From positions 1 through 5,050 of the forward strand of contig CAKRAY010000116.1 in the NCBI GenBank assembly GCA_934296355.1: a stretch of 5,050 bases of DNA, in the 5' to 3' direction. The DNA is from an uncultured Clostridia bacterium (GTDB lineage Bacteria; Bacillota; Clostridia; Christensenellales; DTU072). Below the pieces are notes generated by a model. It was not told the DNA's origin, ran no database searches, and saw only the letters and a program-made list of their open reading frames with translations. Below, piece after piece: positions 1 through 5,050 of the stretch (position 1 is its first letter; each line of letters begins with the position of its first letter). A program made the translations under genes and the position numbers.

Positions 1-1972
1 ATCCGACGTATCCCGGAGGCGCGCCGATAAGTCTGGAAACGCTGAATTTTTCCATGTATTCCGACATGTCTATTCTTATAAGGTTTTTCTCGTTATCGAA
101 AAGCGATTCTGCCAGGGCTTTGGCAAGTTCGGTTTTTCCCACGCCCGTAGGACCGAGGAAGAGGAAACTACCTATAGGTCTGTTCATATCTCCGATGCCC
201 GCGCGGCTTCTTTGAATGGCTTGCGTTATAAGCGTGACCGCATTGTCTTGTCCGATAACTCTCTTATGCAGAATGGCGTCGAGATTAAGTATTTTTTCTT
301 TCTCGCTTTCCATAAGTTTCGACACGGGAATACCGGTCCATTTAGAGACGATTTTCGAGATTTCTTCTTCGGTAATTCGAGTTTTCAACATTTTTTCGCC
401 GCCGGAATTATCGCTTGTTTCCGCTTTCTTCAGTTGTTCTTCGAGTTTGGGAAGTTCTCCGTATTTGAGTTTAGCCGCCGTATCGTAGTCGTAATTTCTT
501 TGCGCTTTTTCAATCTGCGCGGTTACTTCTTCGATTCTTTGTTTTACCGCTTGCACGGAGTTAATTCCGTTCTTCTCGTTTTCAAGCGCTATTTTCATAG
601 CGTTGAATTTTTCTCTAAGATCGGACAATTCTTTTCTTATATTATCCAGTCTTTCTTTGGAGAGGGTATCGGTTTCGTTTTTTAATGCGGTTTCTTCGAT
701 TTCGAGTTGGATTATTTTTCTGTTAATTTCGTCCATCTCTATGGGCATAGAATCGATTTCCGTCTTTATCATGGCGCAAGCCTCGTCGATAAGGTCTATC
801 GCCTTATCGGGTAAGAACCTATCCGTTATATATCTATCGCTGAGGGTCGTAGCGGCTACGATTGCGCTGTCGGCAATAGTTACGCCGTGGAATATTTCGA
901 AACGTTGTTTTAAGCCTCTCAGTATGGCAATGGTGTCTTCGACGCTCGGTTCGTCGACCTGAACGGGTTGGAAACGTCTTTCGAGAGCGGCATCCTTTTC
1001 GATATATTTTCTATATTCGTCCAAGGTTGTCGCGCCGATGCAGTGCAATTCGCCTCGCGCCAGCATAGGTTTGAGAAGATTGCCGGCGTCCATTGCCGAA
1101 TCGGTTTTTCCCGCTCCGACGATGGTATGAAGTTCGTCGATAAAGAGTAGGATACCGCCTTCGCTGTCTTTTACTTCGTTTAAGACCGCTTTTAGTCTTT
1201 CCTCGAACTCGCCTCGATATTTTGCGCCGGCAATAAGCGCGCCCATATCGAGAGAGAATACCGTTTTGTTTTTCAGCGATTCGGGTACGTCGCCCGAAAC
1301 TATACGTTGCGCCAAGCCTTCTACGATAGCGGTTTTACCTACGCCCGGTTCGCCTATAAGAACGGGATTGTTTTTGGTTTTTCTGCTAAGTATTCTTATA
1401 ACGTTACGTATTTCGTTATCACGTCCGATTACGGGGTCGAGCTTATTGCTTTTCGCTTTTTCGGTTAAGTCAACGCCGTATTTTTTTAATACGTCGTACG
1501 TGCCTTCGGGATTGTCGGAATCCGCTTTTTTGTTTTGTTTAGAGTTCTTAATTTCTTGTAAAACTCTATTTTTAGACGCGCCGTGGTTTGCAAAAATACG
1601 CGCCAGTTTATCGCACTTATCGAGTAGCGCGACGAGTATATGCTCGACGCTAACGAATTTTTCATCGTTGGAACGCGATAATTCTTCCGCTTTAGCGAAG
1701 GTTTTTTCGGAATCGACGGATAGATAAAGTTGTTCTTCCGAGGCGACTTTTACTTGCGGATACGAACCCAATTCGGTGATGAGTCTTTGTTCCAAACCGA
1801 CAACGTCGCAACCGCATTTTTTGAGTACGGCGACGACGAATCCGTCTTTATCTTGCAATAATCCCAAAGCGATATGTTCGGGGAATATATATTGATTGTT
1901 ATTGTTAAGCGCATAGTTACGCGCGTTTTGTATTGCTTCTATAGATTTTTGCGTGTAGTTATTGATATTCAT
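1..1972 (-). CDS. clpB: ATP-dependent protein disaggregase ClpB (Hsp100), 3' end beyond the window
   Basis: ClpB is a cytoplasmic hexameric AAA+ chaperone that, with DnaK/DnaJ/GrpE, pulls polypeptides out of aggregates after stress. Translating the minus strand from the ATG at 1972 gives 657 uninterrupted codons. Residues 1-145 are the Clp N domain. The first AAA+ module has Walker A GEPGVGKT at 207-214, pore-loop KYRG with Tyr252, Walker B with Asp279-Glu280 (LLFIDE) and arginine fingers Arg332-Arg333. Residues about 410-530 form the long charged coiled-coil M domain, which separates ClpB from ClpC and ClpA. The second module has Walker A GPTGVGKT at 607-614 and pore loop GAPPGYVG at 650-657, where the window stops. 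Motif positions are within one or two residues of E. coli ClpB (857 residues), so about 200 C-terminal residues, including the second Walker B, lie outside. A strong SD 8 nt upstream fixes the start. It is the second gene after an RHH protein. No frameshift or missing key residue was seen. Confidence 0.98.
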   Translation of the reverse strand, partial: MNINNYTQKSIEAIQNARNYALNNNNQYIFPEHIALGLLQDKDGFVVAVLKKCGCDVVGLEQRLITELGSYPQVKVASEEQLYLSVDSEKTFAKAEELSRSNDEKFVSVEHILVALLDKCDKLARIFANHGASKNRVLQEIKNSKQNKKADSDNPEGTYDVLKKYGVDLTEKAKSNKLDPVIGRDNEIRNVIRILSRKTKNNPVLIGEPGVGKTAIVEGLAQRIVSGDVPESLKNKTVFSLDMGALIAGAKYRGEFEERLKAVLNEVKDSEGGILLFIDELHTIVGAGKTDSAMDAGNLLKPMLARGELHCIGATTLDEYRKYIEKDAALERRFQPVQVDEPSVEDTIAILRGLKQRFEIFHGVTIADSAIVAATTLSDRYITDRFLPDKAIDLIDEACAMIKTEIDSMPIEMDEINRKIIQLEIEETALKNETDTLSKERLDNIRKELSDLREKFNAMKIALENEKNGINSVQAVKQRIEEVTAQIEKAQRNYDYDTAAKLKYGELPKLEEQLKKAETSDNSGGEKMLKTRITEEEISKIVSKWTGIPVSKLMESEKEKILNLDAILHKRVIGQDNAVTLITQAIQRSRAGIGDMNRPIGSFLFLGPTGVGKTELAKALAESLFDNEKNLIRIDMSEYMEKFSVSRLIGAPPGYVG

Positions 1973-1980
1973 ATAGTTAA

Positions 1981-1989
1981 ACCTCCTTT
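1981..1989 (-). promoter_or_regulatory. Ribosome binding site of clpB, overlapping the upstream stop codon
   Basis: On the minus strand this reads AAAGGAGGT, a full-length match to the anti-SD sequence of 16S rRNA, 8 nt before the clpB ATG. The TAA stop of the upstream RHH gene (1990-1988) overlaps its first two bases. A ribosome finishing the RHH protein would therefore sit on the clpB start site, which suggests translational coupling and fixes the clpB start at 1972. Confidence 0.9.
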
Positions 1990-2620
1990 ATATCAAGATT
2001 GAATTGGATAAAAAGTTTTCGTAAGTTGTTTGCAGCGAATAAAAAGTAGAGAATTTATTTGATAAGTATGATTTCATTGTGTAATCGAAGTGCTTAATGT
2101 ATTCGTTGATAGCGACTGCAATTTCGTTTTCGGAATAATGATTACCGTTGGGTACAACGAACGTTCTTACAAACTTTGTGTCGTCGATAGTATATTGGGT
2201 CGCTCCGGAAAGATATCTTCTTTCGATTTCTATAATCAAACGGAAAAAATCGTTTAATTTTTGCACCAGTTCGGGCGATTGGGAGCGATAGGTCACTTTA
2301 AGTTCTCCGATTGTGGCGTTATAAGTCCTATATAACTCTACGGTATATTTTACCGAAGGTTTATATTTGTAATCGAGATTGGTTTTAAGTGAAAACAGTC
2401 TGTCCGCTTGCTCGTTGAGGGGATTAAATCCAACGGAAACGAGATCGTTCATAATAGCGAATATTTTGTTAATTCTTTTTTCCGGAGTAGTGTAGGACAC
2501 GTATTCGGCAAGAATTTGATTGATTAAATTACTTCTATTCGTATTATTGTCGGCGGCGAGCGAGTCTATTCTTTTTATAACTTCGTCGCTAAGAATCATA
2601 CTGTATAAACTTTTCGTCAT
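1988..2620 (-). CDS. Ribbon-helix-helix (CopG/Arc-like) DNA-binding protein, putative regulator of the clpB operon
   Basis: I do not recognise a named family for the whole protein (210 residues). The N terminus fits an RHH DNA-binding fold: a short strand at residues 2-9 (TKSLYSMI), helix A at about 12-24 (DEVIKRIDSLAAD), a turn NNTN and helix B from Arg29-Ser30 (RSNLINQILAEYVS). In this fold dimers insert the paired strands into the DNA major groove. Residues about 50-210 match nothing I can name. They are rich in Tyr, Asn and charged residues, with no membrane segment, and could be an effector-binding or oligomerisation domain. The ATG at 2620 is chosen because AAAGGAG precedes it by 5 nt and the consensus promoter puts transcription start near 2633; the in-frame ATGs at 2638 and 2692 would lie upstream of the transcript. 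It is first in a unit with clpB, 15 nt from that gene. An autorepressor and clpB regulator is the simplest reading; an antitoxin-like role is less likely because no toxin partner is present. Confidence 0.85.
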   Translation of the reverse strand: MTKSLYSMILSDEVIKRIDSLAADNNTNRSNLINQILAEYVSYTTPEKRINKIFAIMNDLVSVGFNPLNEQADRLFSLKTNLDYKYKPSVKYTVELYRTYNATIGELKVTYRSQSPELVQKLNDFFRLIIEIERRYLSGATQYTIDDTKFVRTFVVPNGNHYSENEIAVAINEYIKHFDYTMKSYLSNKFSTFYSLQTTYENFLSNSILI

Positions 2621-2625
2621 TTTTT

Positions 2626-2633
2626 CTCCTTTT
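2626..2633 (-). promoter_or_regulatory. Ribosome binding site deciding the start of the RHH gene
   Basis: Minus-strand AAAAGGAG lies 5 nt before the ATG at 2620. The neighbouring ATG at 2638 is upstream of this site and at or before the predicted transcription start, so it cannot serve as the start on a transcript from this promoter. The resulting untranslated leader would be only about 13 nt. Confidence 0.8.
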
Positions 2634-2639
2634 GCCATT

Positions 2640-2667
2640 ATTATAGCACGCCTTGAAAAATTGTCAA
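2640..2667 (-). promoter_or_regulatory. Sigma-A type promoter for the RHH-clpB operon
   Basis: Read on the minus strand, the -35 is TTGACA (2667-2662), the spacer is 16 nt and the -10 is TATAAT (2645-2640), preceded by TGC as an extended -10. Both hexamers are perfect consensus. Transcription should begin near 2633. I see no CIRCE element (TTAGCACTC-N9-GAGTGCTAA) and no tandem GGTCAAA CtsR box around it. The element strength suggests high basal activity unless a repressor acts here. Confidence 0.88.
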
Positions 2668-2699
2668 CAGAATTATATAAAAAATTCAACAAATTTTTC
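2655..2699. promoter_or_regulatory. Candidate operator: paired TCAACA repeats within an A/T-rich imperfect dyad
   Basis: TCAACA occurs at 2664-2669 and again at 2686-2691, 22 bp apart, close to two helical turns. The extended 11-bp copies (2664-2674 and 2686-2696) agree at 9 positions. The same stretch holds nested inverted arms, GAAAAATT at 2655-2662 with AATTTTTC at 2692-2699, and GAATT at 2670-2674 with AATTC at 2683-2687, with centres about 1.5 bp apart. The first TCAACA copy covers the -35 of the leftward promoter, where a bound repressor would block RNA polymerase. RHH proteins typically bind short repeated boxes, which fits, but A/T-rich sequence produces such patterns by chance, and TCAACA also occurs inside ffh and clpB. 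Confidence 0.35.
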
Positions 2700-2708
2700 G
2701 AGTTCGCA

Positions 2709-2736
2709 TTTTTTTGTTTTTATTTTATTGTTTTTT
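2709..2736. other. T-tract DNA in the divergent intergenic region
   Basis: This stretch is almost pure T on the plus strand, with runs of 7, 5, 4 and 6 T. It sits about 50-77 bp upstream of the predicted rightward transcription start, roughly where distal UP-element or intrinsically curved DNA acts. No hairpin precedes it in either direction, so it is not an intrinsic terminator. A role in boosting the ylxM promoter is inference only. Confidence 0.4.
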
Positions 2737-2750
2737 GCGCGTGTATACGC

Positions 2751-2779
2751 TTGACAAAGCAATCGATATGTGAGATAAT
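2751..2779 (+). promoter_or_regulatory. Sigma-A type promoter for the ylxM-ffh-rpsP operon
   Basis: The -35 TTGACA (2751-2756) is followed by a 17-nt spacer and GATAAT (2774-2779), five of six matches to consensus, with TGA forming an extended -10 directly upstream. Transcription should start near 2786, giving a leader of about 28 nt before the ylxM ATG. A 4-bp inverted repeat, GCGT/ACGC (2739-2750), abuts the -35 and is probably incidental. Confidence 0.85.
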
Positions 2780-2814
2780 ACGCATGTAAACGAAAAACCC
2801 TTTACAGTTCGAAA

Positions 2815-3144
2815 ATGGAAAAAAGCAAAATTTATTACGGTATTCTTAATTCTTATTACGGCGGAATGCTTAACGAGCATCAAAAGGACGTATTGAGAAT
2901 GTATTACGATTGCGATATGAGTTTGTCGGAAATAGGCGACGAGATGTCGATTACCAGACAAGGCGTAAGAGAGGTTATCGTAAGATGTACCAAGAAACTG
3001 GAGGAATACGAAAGTAAACTCGGTTTAGTGGGAAAGATAAAAAACGTATCTAACGAGTTATCCGCAATTATAAAAGAAGAAAATATGTCGGATAGCGTGA
3101 AAGAAAGACTGGAAAGCGTTTTAAGCGAAATAAAGGAGATATAA
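2815..3144 (+). CDS. ylxM: YlxM/p13-like helix-turn-helix protein associated with the SRP operon
   Basis: The product has 109 residues, the usual size of the UPF0122 (YlxM/p13) family, which is encoded next to ffh in Bacillota and has been linked to the signal recognition particle; streptococcal YlxM has been reported to modulate SRP activity. The N-terminal part (YYGILNSYYGGML, then HQKDVLRMYY around residues 22-31) matches the family pattern of a Tyr-rich helix followed by a sigma-region-4-like helix-turn-helix at about 35-60 (LSEIGDEMSITRQGVREVI). A charged helical tail of about 50 residues follows. Family alignment from memory supports the ATG at 2815. Unusually, no recognisable SD precedes it in the roughly 28-nt leader, so translation initiation may be weak. 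Its stop overlaps the ffh start by one base. Confidence 0.93.
   Translation: MEKSKIYYGILNSYYGGMLNEHQKDVLRMYYDCDMSLSEIGDEMSITRQGVREVIVRCTKKLEEYESKLGLVGKIKNVSNELSAIIKEENMSDSVKERLESVLSEIKEI
3132..3138 (+). promoter_or_regulatory. Ribosome binding site of ffh inside the end of ylxM
   Basis: AAAGGAG lies within the last codons of ylxM, 5 nt before the ffh ATG. The ATG shares its A with the ylxM stop codon (TAATG, 3142-3146). This arrangement favours coupled translation of the two SRP-related proteins. Confidence 0.88.
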
Positions 3145-4469
3145 TGGCGGCATTAGGCACCTTAGGCGAAAAAATCACCCATATCTTTTCTAAATTAAAA
3201 AATAGAGGCGCATTGACGGAACTCGAAATAAAGAACGCGATGCGTGAAGTAAGAATCGCGCTTTTGGAGGCTGACGTTAACTTTACCGTCGTGAAAAGTT
3301 TTATCGCGGCAGTGAGCGAGAGAGCGTTAGGCGAGAACATTTTACGCGGATTAGACGCTTCGCAACAAGTAATAAAAATCGTCAACGAAGAGTTAATAAA
3401 ACTCATGGGTTCCACCCATGCGAAGTTGCAAATTGCCGATAAACCGCCAACGGTCGTTTTAATGTGCGGTTTGCAAGGCGCGGGTAAAACTACAATGTGC
3501 GGCAAACTTGCGCTTTTGCTAAAAAAACAGGGCAAGAAACCTTTGCTTGTCGCGGGAGATATATACAGACCCGCCGCGATAAAACAATTACAAGTCGTAG
3601 GGCAAAAGGTTGACGTTCCCGTTTTCGAAATGGGACAGGCAGACCCGGTAAAAATTGCGCAAAAAGGTATCGAACACGCAAATAAGAACGGTAACGATAT
3701 CGTTATTATAGATACCGCGGGAAGATTGCAAATCGACGAACAATTGATGCGCGAACTCAGCGATATAAAAGCGGCGGTTAAACCTAACGAAATACTATTG
3801 GTTGTCGACGCAATGCTCGGACAAGAAAGCGTAAACGTCGCAAGCACGTTTAATAAGCAATTGGAGATAACGGGCGTAATACTTACGAAATTGGACGGCG
3901 ACACCCGCGGCGGCGCGGCGCTTAGCATAAAGGCGATTCTCGACAAACCGATTAAATACTGTGGCGTCGGTGAAAAAATGACCGAAATCGAACCGTTCTA
4001 TCCCGACCGGATTGCATCGAGAATTCTCGGTATGGGCGACGTTATGACTTTAATAGAAAAAGCCGAACAAGCCATCAGCGAAGAGGACGCCAAAAAACTT
4101 GCGAAGAAAATGAAAGATAATACCTTCGACCTTGAAGATTATCTTCAACAATTGTCTTCCGTAAAGAATATGGGCAATTTATCGGACGTTATCGGGATGA
4201 TTCCCGGGATGAGCGGAAAAATGAAAGGCGCAAATCTTAACGTAGACGAAAAACAACTCGACAGGACGAAAGCGATAATACAATCGATGACGCCCAAAGA
4301 AAGAGCGCATCCCGAAATTCTTAACGCTTCGAGACGTAAAAGAATTGCCGCGGGAAGCGGAAATACCGTACAAGAAGTCAATAAAGTAATAAATCAATTC
4401 AATCAAACAAAAGAAATGATGAAACGAATGAGTTCGGGAAAAATGAGATTCCCGTTCGGCGGATTCTAA
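3144..4469 (+). CDS. ffh: Signal recognition particle protein Ffh (SRP54 GTPase)
   Basis: Ffh binds 4.5S/scRNA to form the bacterial SRP, recognises signal peptides emerging from the ribosome and delivers the complex to FtsY at the membrane by paired GTP hydrolysis. The 441 residues match the family length (446 in B. subtilis). The order is: N helical bundle at 1-95; G domain with G1 GLQGAGKTT at 109-117, G2 DIYRPAA at 139-145, G3 DTAGR at 190-194, G4 TKLDGDTRGG at 248-257 and the GVGEK closing motif at 274-278; then the M domain from about 298. The M domain has a Met-rich finger loop (GMIPGMSGKM, 351-360) and the RNA-binding helix-turn-helix SRRKRIAAGSG at 396-406. The C terminus has the usual Met-rich tail (MMKRMSSGKM). 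All catalytic motifs are intact. The start overlaps the ylxM stop, and the next gene follows after 47 nt. Confidence 0.99.
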   Translation: MAALGTLGEKITHIFSKLKNRGALTELEIKNAMREVRIALLEADVNFTVVKSFIAAVSERALGENILRGLDASQQVIKIVNEELIKLMGSTHAKLQIADKPPTVVLMCGLQGAGKTTMCGKLALLLKKQGKKPLLVAGDIYRPAAIKQLQVVGQKVDVPVFEMGQADPVKIAQKGIEHANKNGNDIVIIDTAGRLQIDEQLMRELSDIKAAVKPNEILLVVDAMLGQESVNVASTFNKQLEITGVILTKLDGDTRGGAALSIKAILDKPIKYCGVGEKMTEIEPFYPDRIASRILGMGDVMTLIEKAEQAISEEDAKKLAKKMKDNTFDLEDYLQQLSSVKNMGNLSDVIGMIPGMSGKMKGANLNVDEKQLDRTKAIIQSMTPKERAHPEILNASRRKRIAAGSGNTVQEVNKVINQFNQTKEMMKRMSSGKMRFPFGGF

Positions 4470-4516
4470 AAAACAACAAAATAAATAAAACAATATACTA
4501 ATCGGAGGATTAAAAA

Positions 4517-4768
4517 ATGGCAGTAAAATTAAGATTAACAAGAATGGGTTCCAAGAAAGCGCCTTTCTATCGTATCGTAGCGACCGATTCCAGAAAAGCA
4601 AGAGACGGACAATATATCGAGCAAATCGGTTATTACAATCCCGTTTCCGAGCCGGTTGAAATCAAAATCGACGCCGAACTCGCTAAAAAATGGTTGGCTT
4701 GCGGCGCGCAACCTACCGATACGGTTCGCGATTTACTTTTCAAAAACGGTATTATCGAAAAGAAATAA
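4517..4768 (+). CDS. rpsP: 30S ribosomal protein bS16
   Basis: bS16 is a small-subunit protein that stabilises 16S rRNA folding during assembly. The 83 residues compare with 82 in E. coli and about 90 in B. subtilis. The signature is complete: [18 protein letters not shown] at residues 4-21, [12 protein letters not shown] at 24-35 and GYYNP at 38-42, followed by a C-terminal half with the expected charged pattern. GGAGG at 4504-4508, 8 nt before the ATG, sets the start. The 47-nt A-rich gap after ffh shows neither a hairpin nor a convincing promoter, so the gene is probably read from the ylxM promoter. Linkage to rimM downstream fits a ribosome-assembly role. Confidence 0.98.
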   Translation: MAVKLRLTRMGSKKAPFYRIVATDSRKARDGQYIEQIGYYNPVSEPVEIKIDAELAKKWLACGAQPTDTVRDLLFKNGIIEKK

Positions 4769-4779
4769 GGTGACGGACG

Positions 4780-5010
4780 ATGTTTGAATTAGTGGACTAT
4801 ATCGTCGGTCAACTCGTCGACAAAGATAGATACGAACTGGTTATCGTCGAGGACGGTAATAAAGTCGATATCAGAGTAATGGTTGACAAAGACGTTATTA
4901 ACAGAGTTATTGGCAAGGGCGGTAAGGTCGCAAAGGCGATAAGAACTATCGTTAAGTCCGCAGGTCAAAAACTTGATAAAGTTTACAGCGTTTACGTTGA
5001 GGAAAGATAA
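4780..5010 (+). CDS. khpA: KH domain RNA-binding protein (KhpA/YlqC family)
   Basis: This small protein of 76 residues is one KH domain. Its RNA-binding loop GKGG is at residues 45-48 within VIGKGGKVAKAIRTI. The N-terminal helix ELVDYIVGQLVD is typical of the YlqC/KhpA family. In Gram-positives KhpA pairs with KhpB (Jag/EloR), binds RNA and influences cell elongation and division; that knowledge comes from relatives. The slot between rpsP and rimM is the standard one for this gene in Bacillota. The SD-like AAGGTGA begins in the rpsP stop codon and ends 6 nt before the ATG. The gap to rpsP is 11 nt, and the stop overlaps the rimM start, so it is firmly inside the operon. Confidence 0.95.
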   Translation: MFELVDYIVGQLVDKDRYELVIVEDGNKVDIRVMVDKDVINRVIGKGGKVAKAIRTIVKSAGQKLDKVYSVYVEER

Positions 5011-5050
5011 TGCCGATTATTGGCAAAATCATTAAAGCGCAGGGTATAAA
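5010..5050 (+). CDS. rimM: 16S rRNA processing protein RimM, N-terminal fragment at the window edge
   Basis: Only 13 full codons are visible: MPIIGKIIKAQGI, continuing into a Lys-like partial codon. This matches the N-terminal RimM pattern, in which a Gly-Lys-Ile segment is followed by HGI/QGI-(K)-G. RimM is a 30S maturation factor that binds uS19 and helps assemble the head of the subunit. The ATG shares its A with the khpA stop (TAATG), and GAGG at 4999-5002 lies 7 nt upstream. Position after the KH gene is the canonical Bacillota order, with trmD and rplS usually next. The call rests on a short peptide plus context. Confidence 0.88.
   Translation, partial: MPIIGKIIKAQGI

Noticed and set aside
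212..1727. Several plus-strand open frames of 60-157 codons
   Set aside because: They lie entirely antisense to clpB, whose reading frame shows every expected motif. The translations are low-complexity, Phe/Ser-rich products typical of the complement of a coding strand.
2621..2692. Longer N-terminal versions of the RHH protein starting at 2692 or 2638
   Set aside because: Both starts lie upstream of the predicted transcription start near 2633, and the added residues are encoded by promoter sequence. The ATG at 2620 has its own SD and begins exactly at the RHH fold.
2709..2736. The T-tract as an intrinsic terminator
   Set aside because: No GC-rich hairpin precedes it, and it sits between two divergent promoters where no transcript is expected to end.
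2520..2789. An 89-codon plus-strand open frame opposite the start of the RHH gene
   Set aside because: It covers both divergent promoters and most of the intergenic region, and its hydrophobic character comes from translating A/T-rich DNA.
2725..2961. A 78-codon minus-strand open frame across the ylxM promoter and 5' end
   Set aside because: It is antisense to ylxM, runs through the rightward promoter and has no recognisable domain.
3404..3420. Perfect inverted repeat CATGGGT-TCC-ACCCATG inside ffh
   Set aside because: A 7-bp stem with a 3-nt loop is about what chance gives once in a few kilobases. It has no T-run after it and encodes the ordinary linker between the Ffh N and G domains.
3068..3946. 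A 292-codon minus-strand open frame opposite ffh
   Set aside because: It is the shadow of ffh codon bias, rich in Ser, Ile and Leu without a family motif, and it has no promoter or SD. Ffh on the plus strand is unambiguous.
4132..4148. 17-bp palindrome TTGAAGAT-T-ATCTTCAA inside ffh
   Set aside because: It looks operator-like but lies deep in the M-domain coding sequence, with no promoter nearby. Arms of 8 bp are not rare enough in 5 kb to claim function.
4494..4499. TATACT as a -10 box for a separate rpsP promoter
   Set aside because: The position 17 nt upstream reads AAACAA, which is not a -35, and a start about 7 nt downstream would cut into the rpsP SD. Read-through from the operon promoter is simpler.

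Overview
The window is a housekeeping chromosomal segment, most likely from a low-to-moderate GC Gram-positive of the Bacillota (Clostridia-like). The main evidence is the gene order ylxM-ffh-rpsP-KH protein-rimM, which is the classical Bacillota SRP/ribosome-assembly operon. Strong AGGAGG-type Shine-Dalgarno (SD) sequences and near-consensus sigma-A promoters agree with this. A more exact placement is not possible by eye.

Positions 1-2620 hold a leftward unit of two genes. A 210-residue protein with an N-terminal ribbon-helix-helix (RHH) DNA-binding domain is transcribed first, and the ClpB disaggregase gene follows 15 nt later. The clpB gene runs off the left edge: 657 codons are present and roughly 200 C-terminal residues are missing. 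The clpB SD overlaps the stop codon of the RHH gene, so the two are almost certainly co-transcribed and probably translationally coupled.

Positions 2621-2814 are a divergent control region. The leftward promoter has perfect TTGACA and TATAAT hexamers, a 16-nt spacer and a TGn extended -10. The rightward promoter has TTGACA, a 17-nt spacer and GATAAT with a TGn. Between the two lies A/T-rich DNA. It contains two TCAACA direct repeats 22 bp apart and a ragged inverted repeat over the leftward -35, a plausible but unproven operator.

Positions 2815-5050 hold a rightward operon: ylxM, ffh (SRP54 GTPase), rpsP (ribosomal protein bS16), a KhpA-type KH protein and the first 13 codons of rimM. Two junctions (ylxM/ffh and KH/rimM) use TAATG stop-start overlaps. 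These genes serve co-translational membrane targeting (YlxM, Ffh) and small-subunit structure and maturation (bS16, RimM), with an RNA-binding KH protein.

The most interesting point is the RHH gene in front of clpB. I see no CIRCE element and no CtsR box at the only promoter I can find for clpB, while that promoter is fully consensus and so would need repression to be stress-responsive. The RHH protein is the obvious candidate repressor, but this is inference. Everything else looks like an ordinary conserved core region. No RNA gene, mobile element, CRISPR array or intrinsic terminator was seen.
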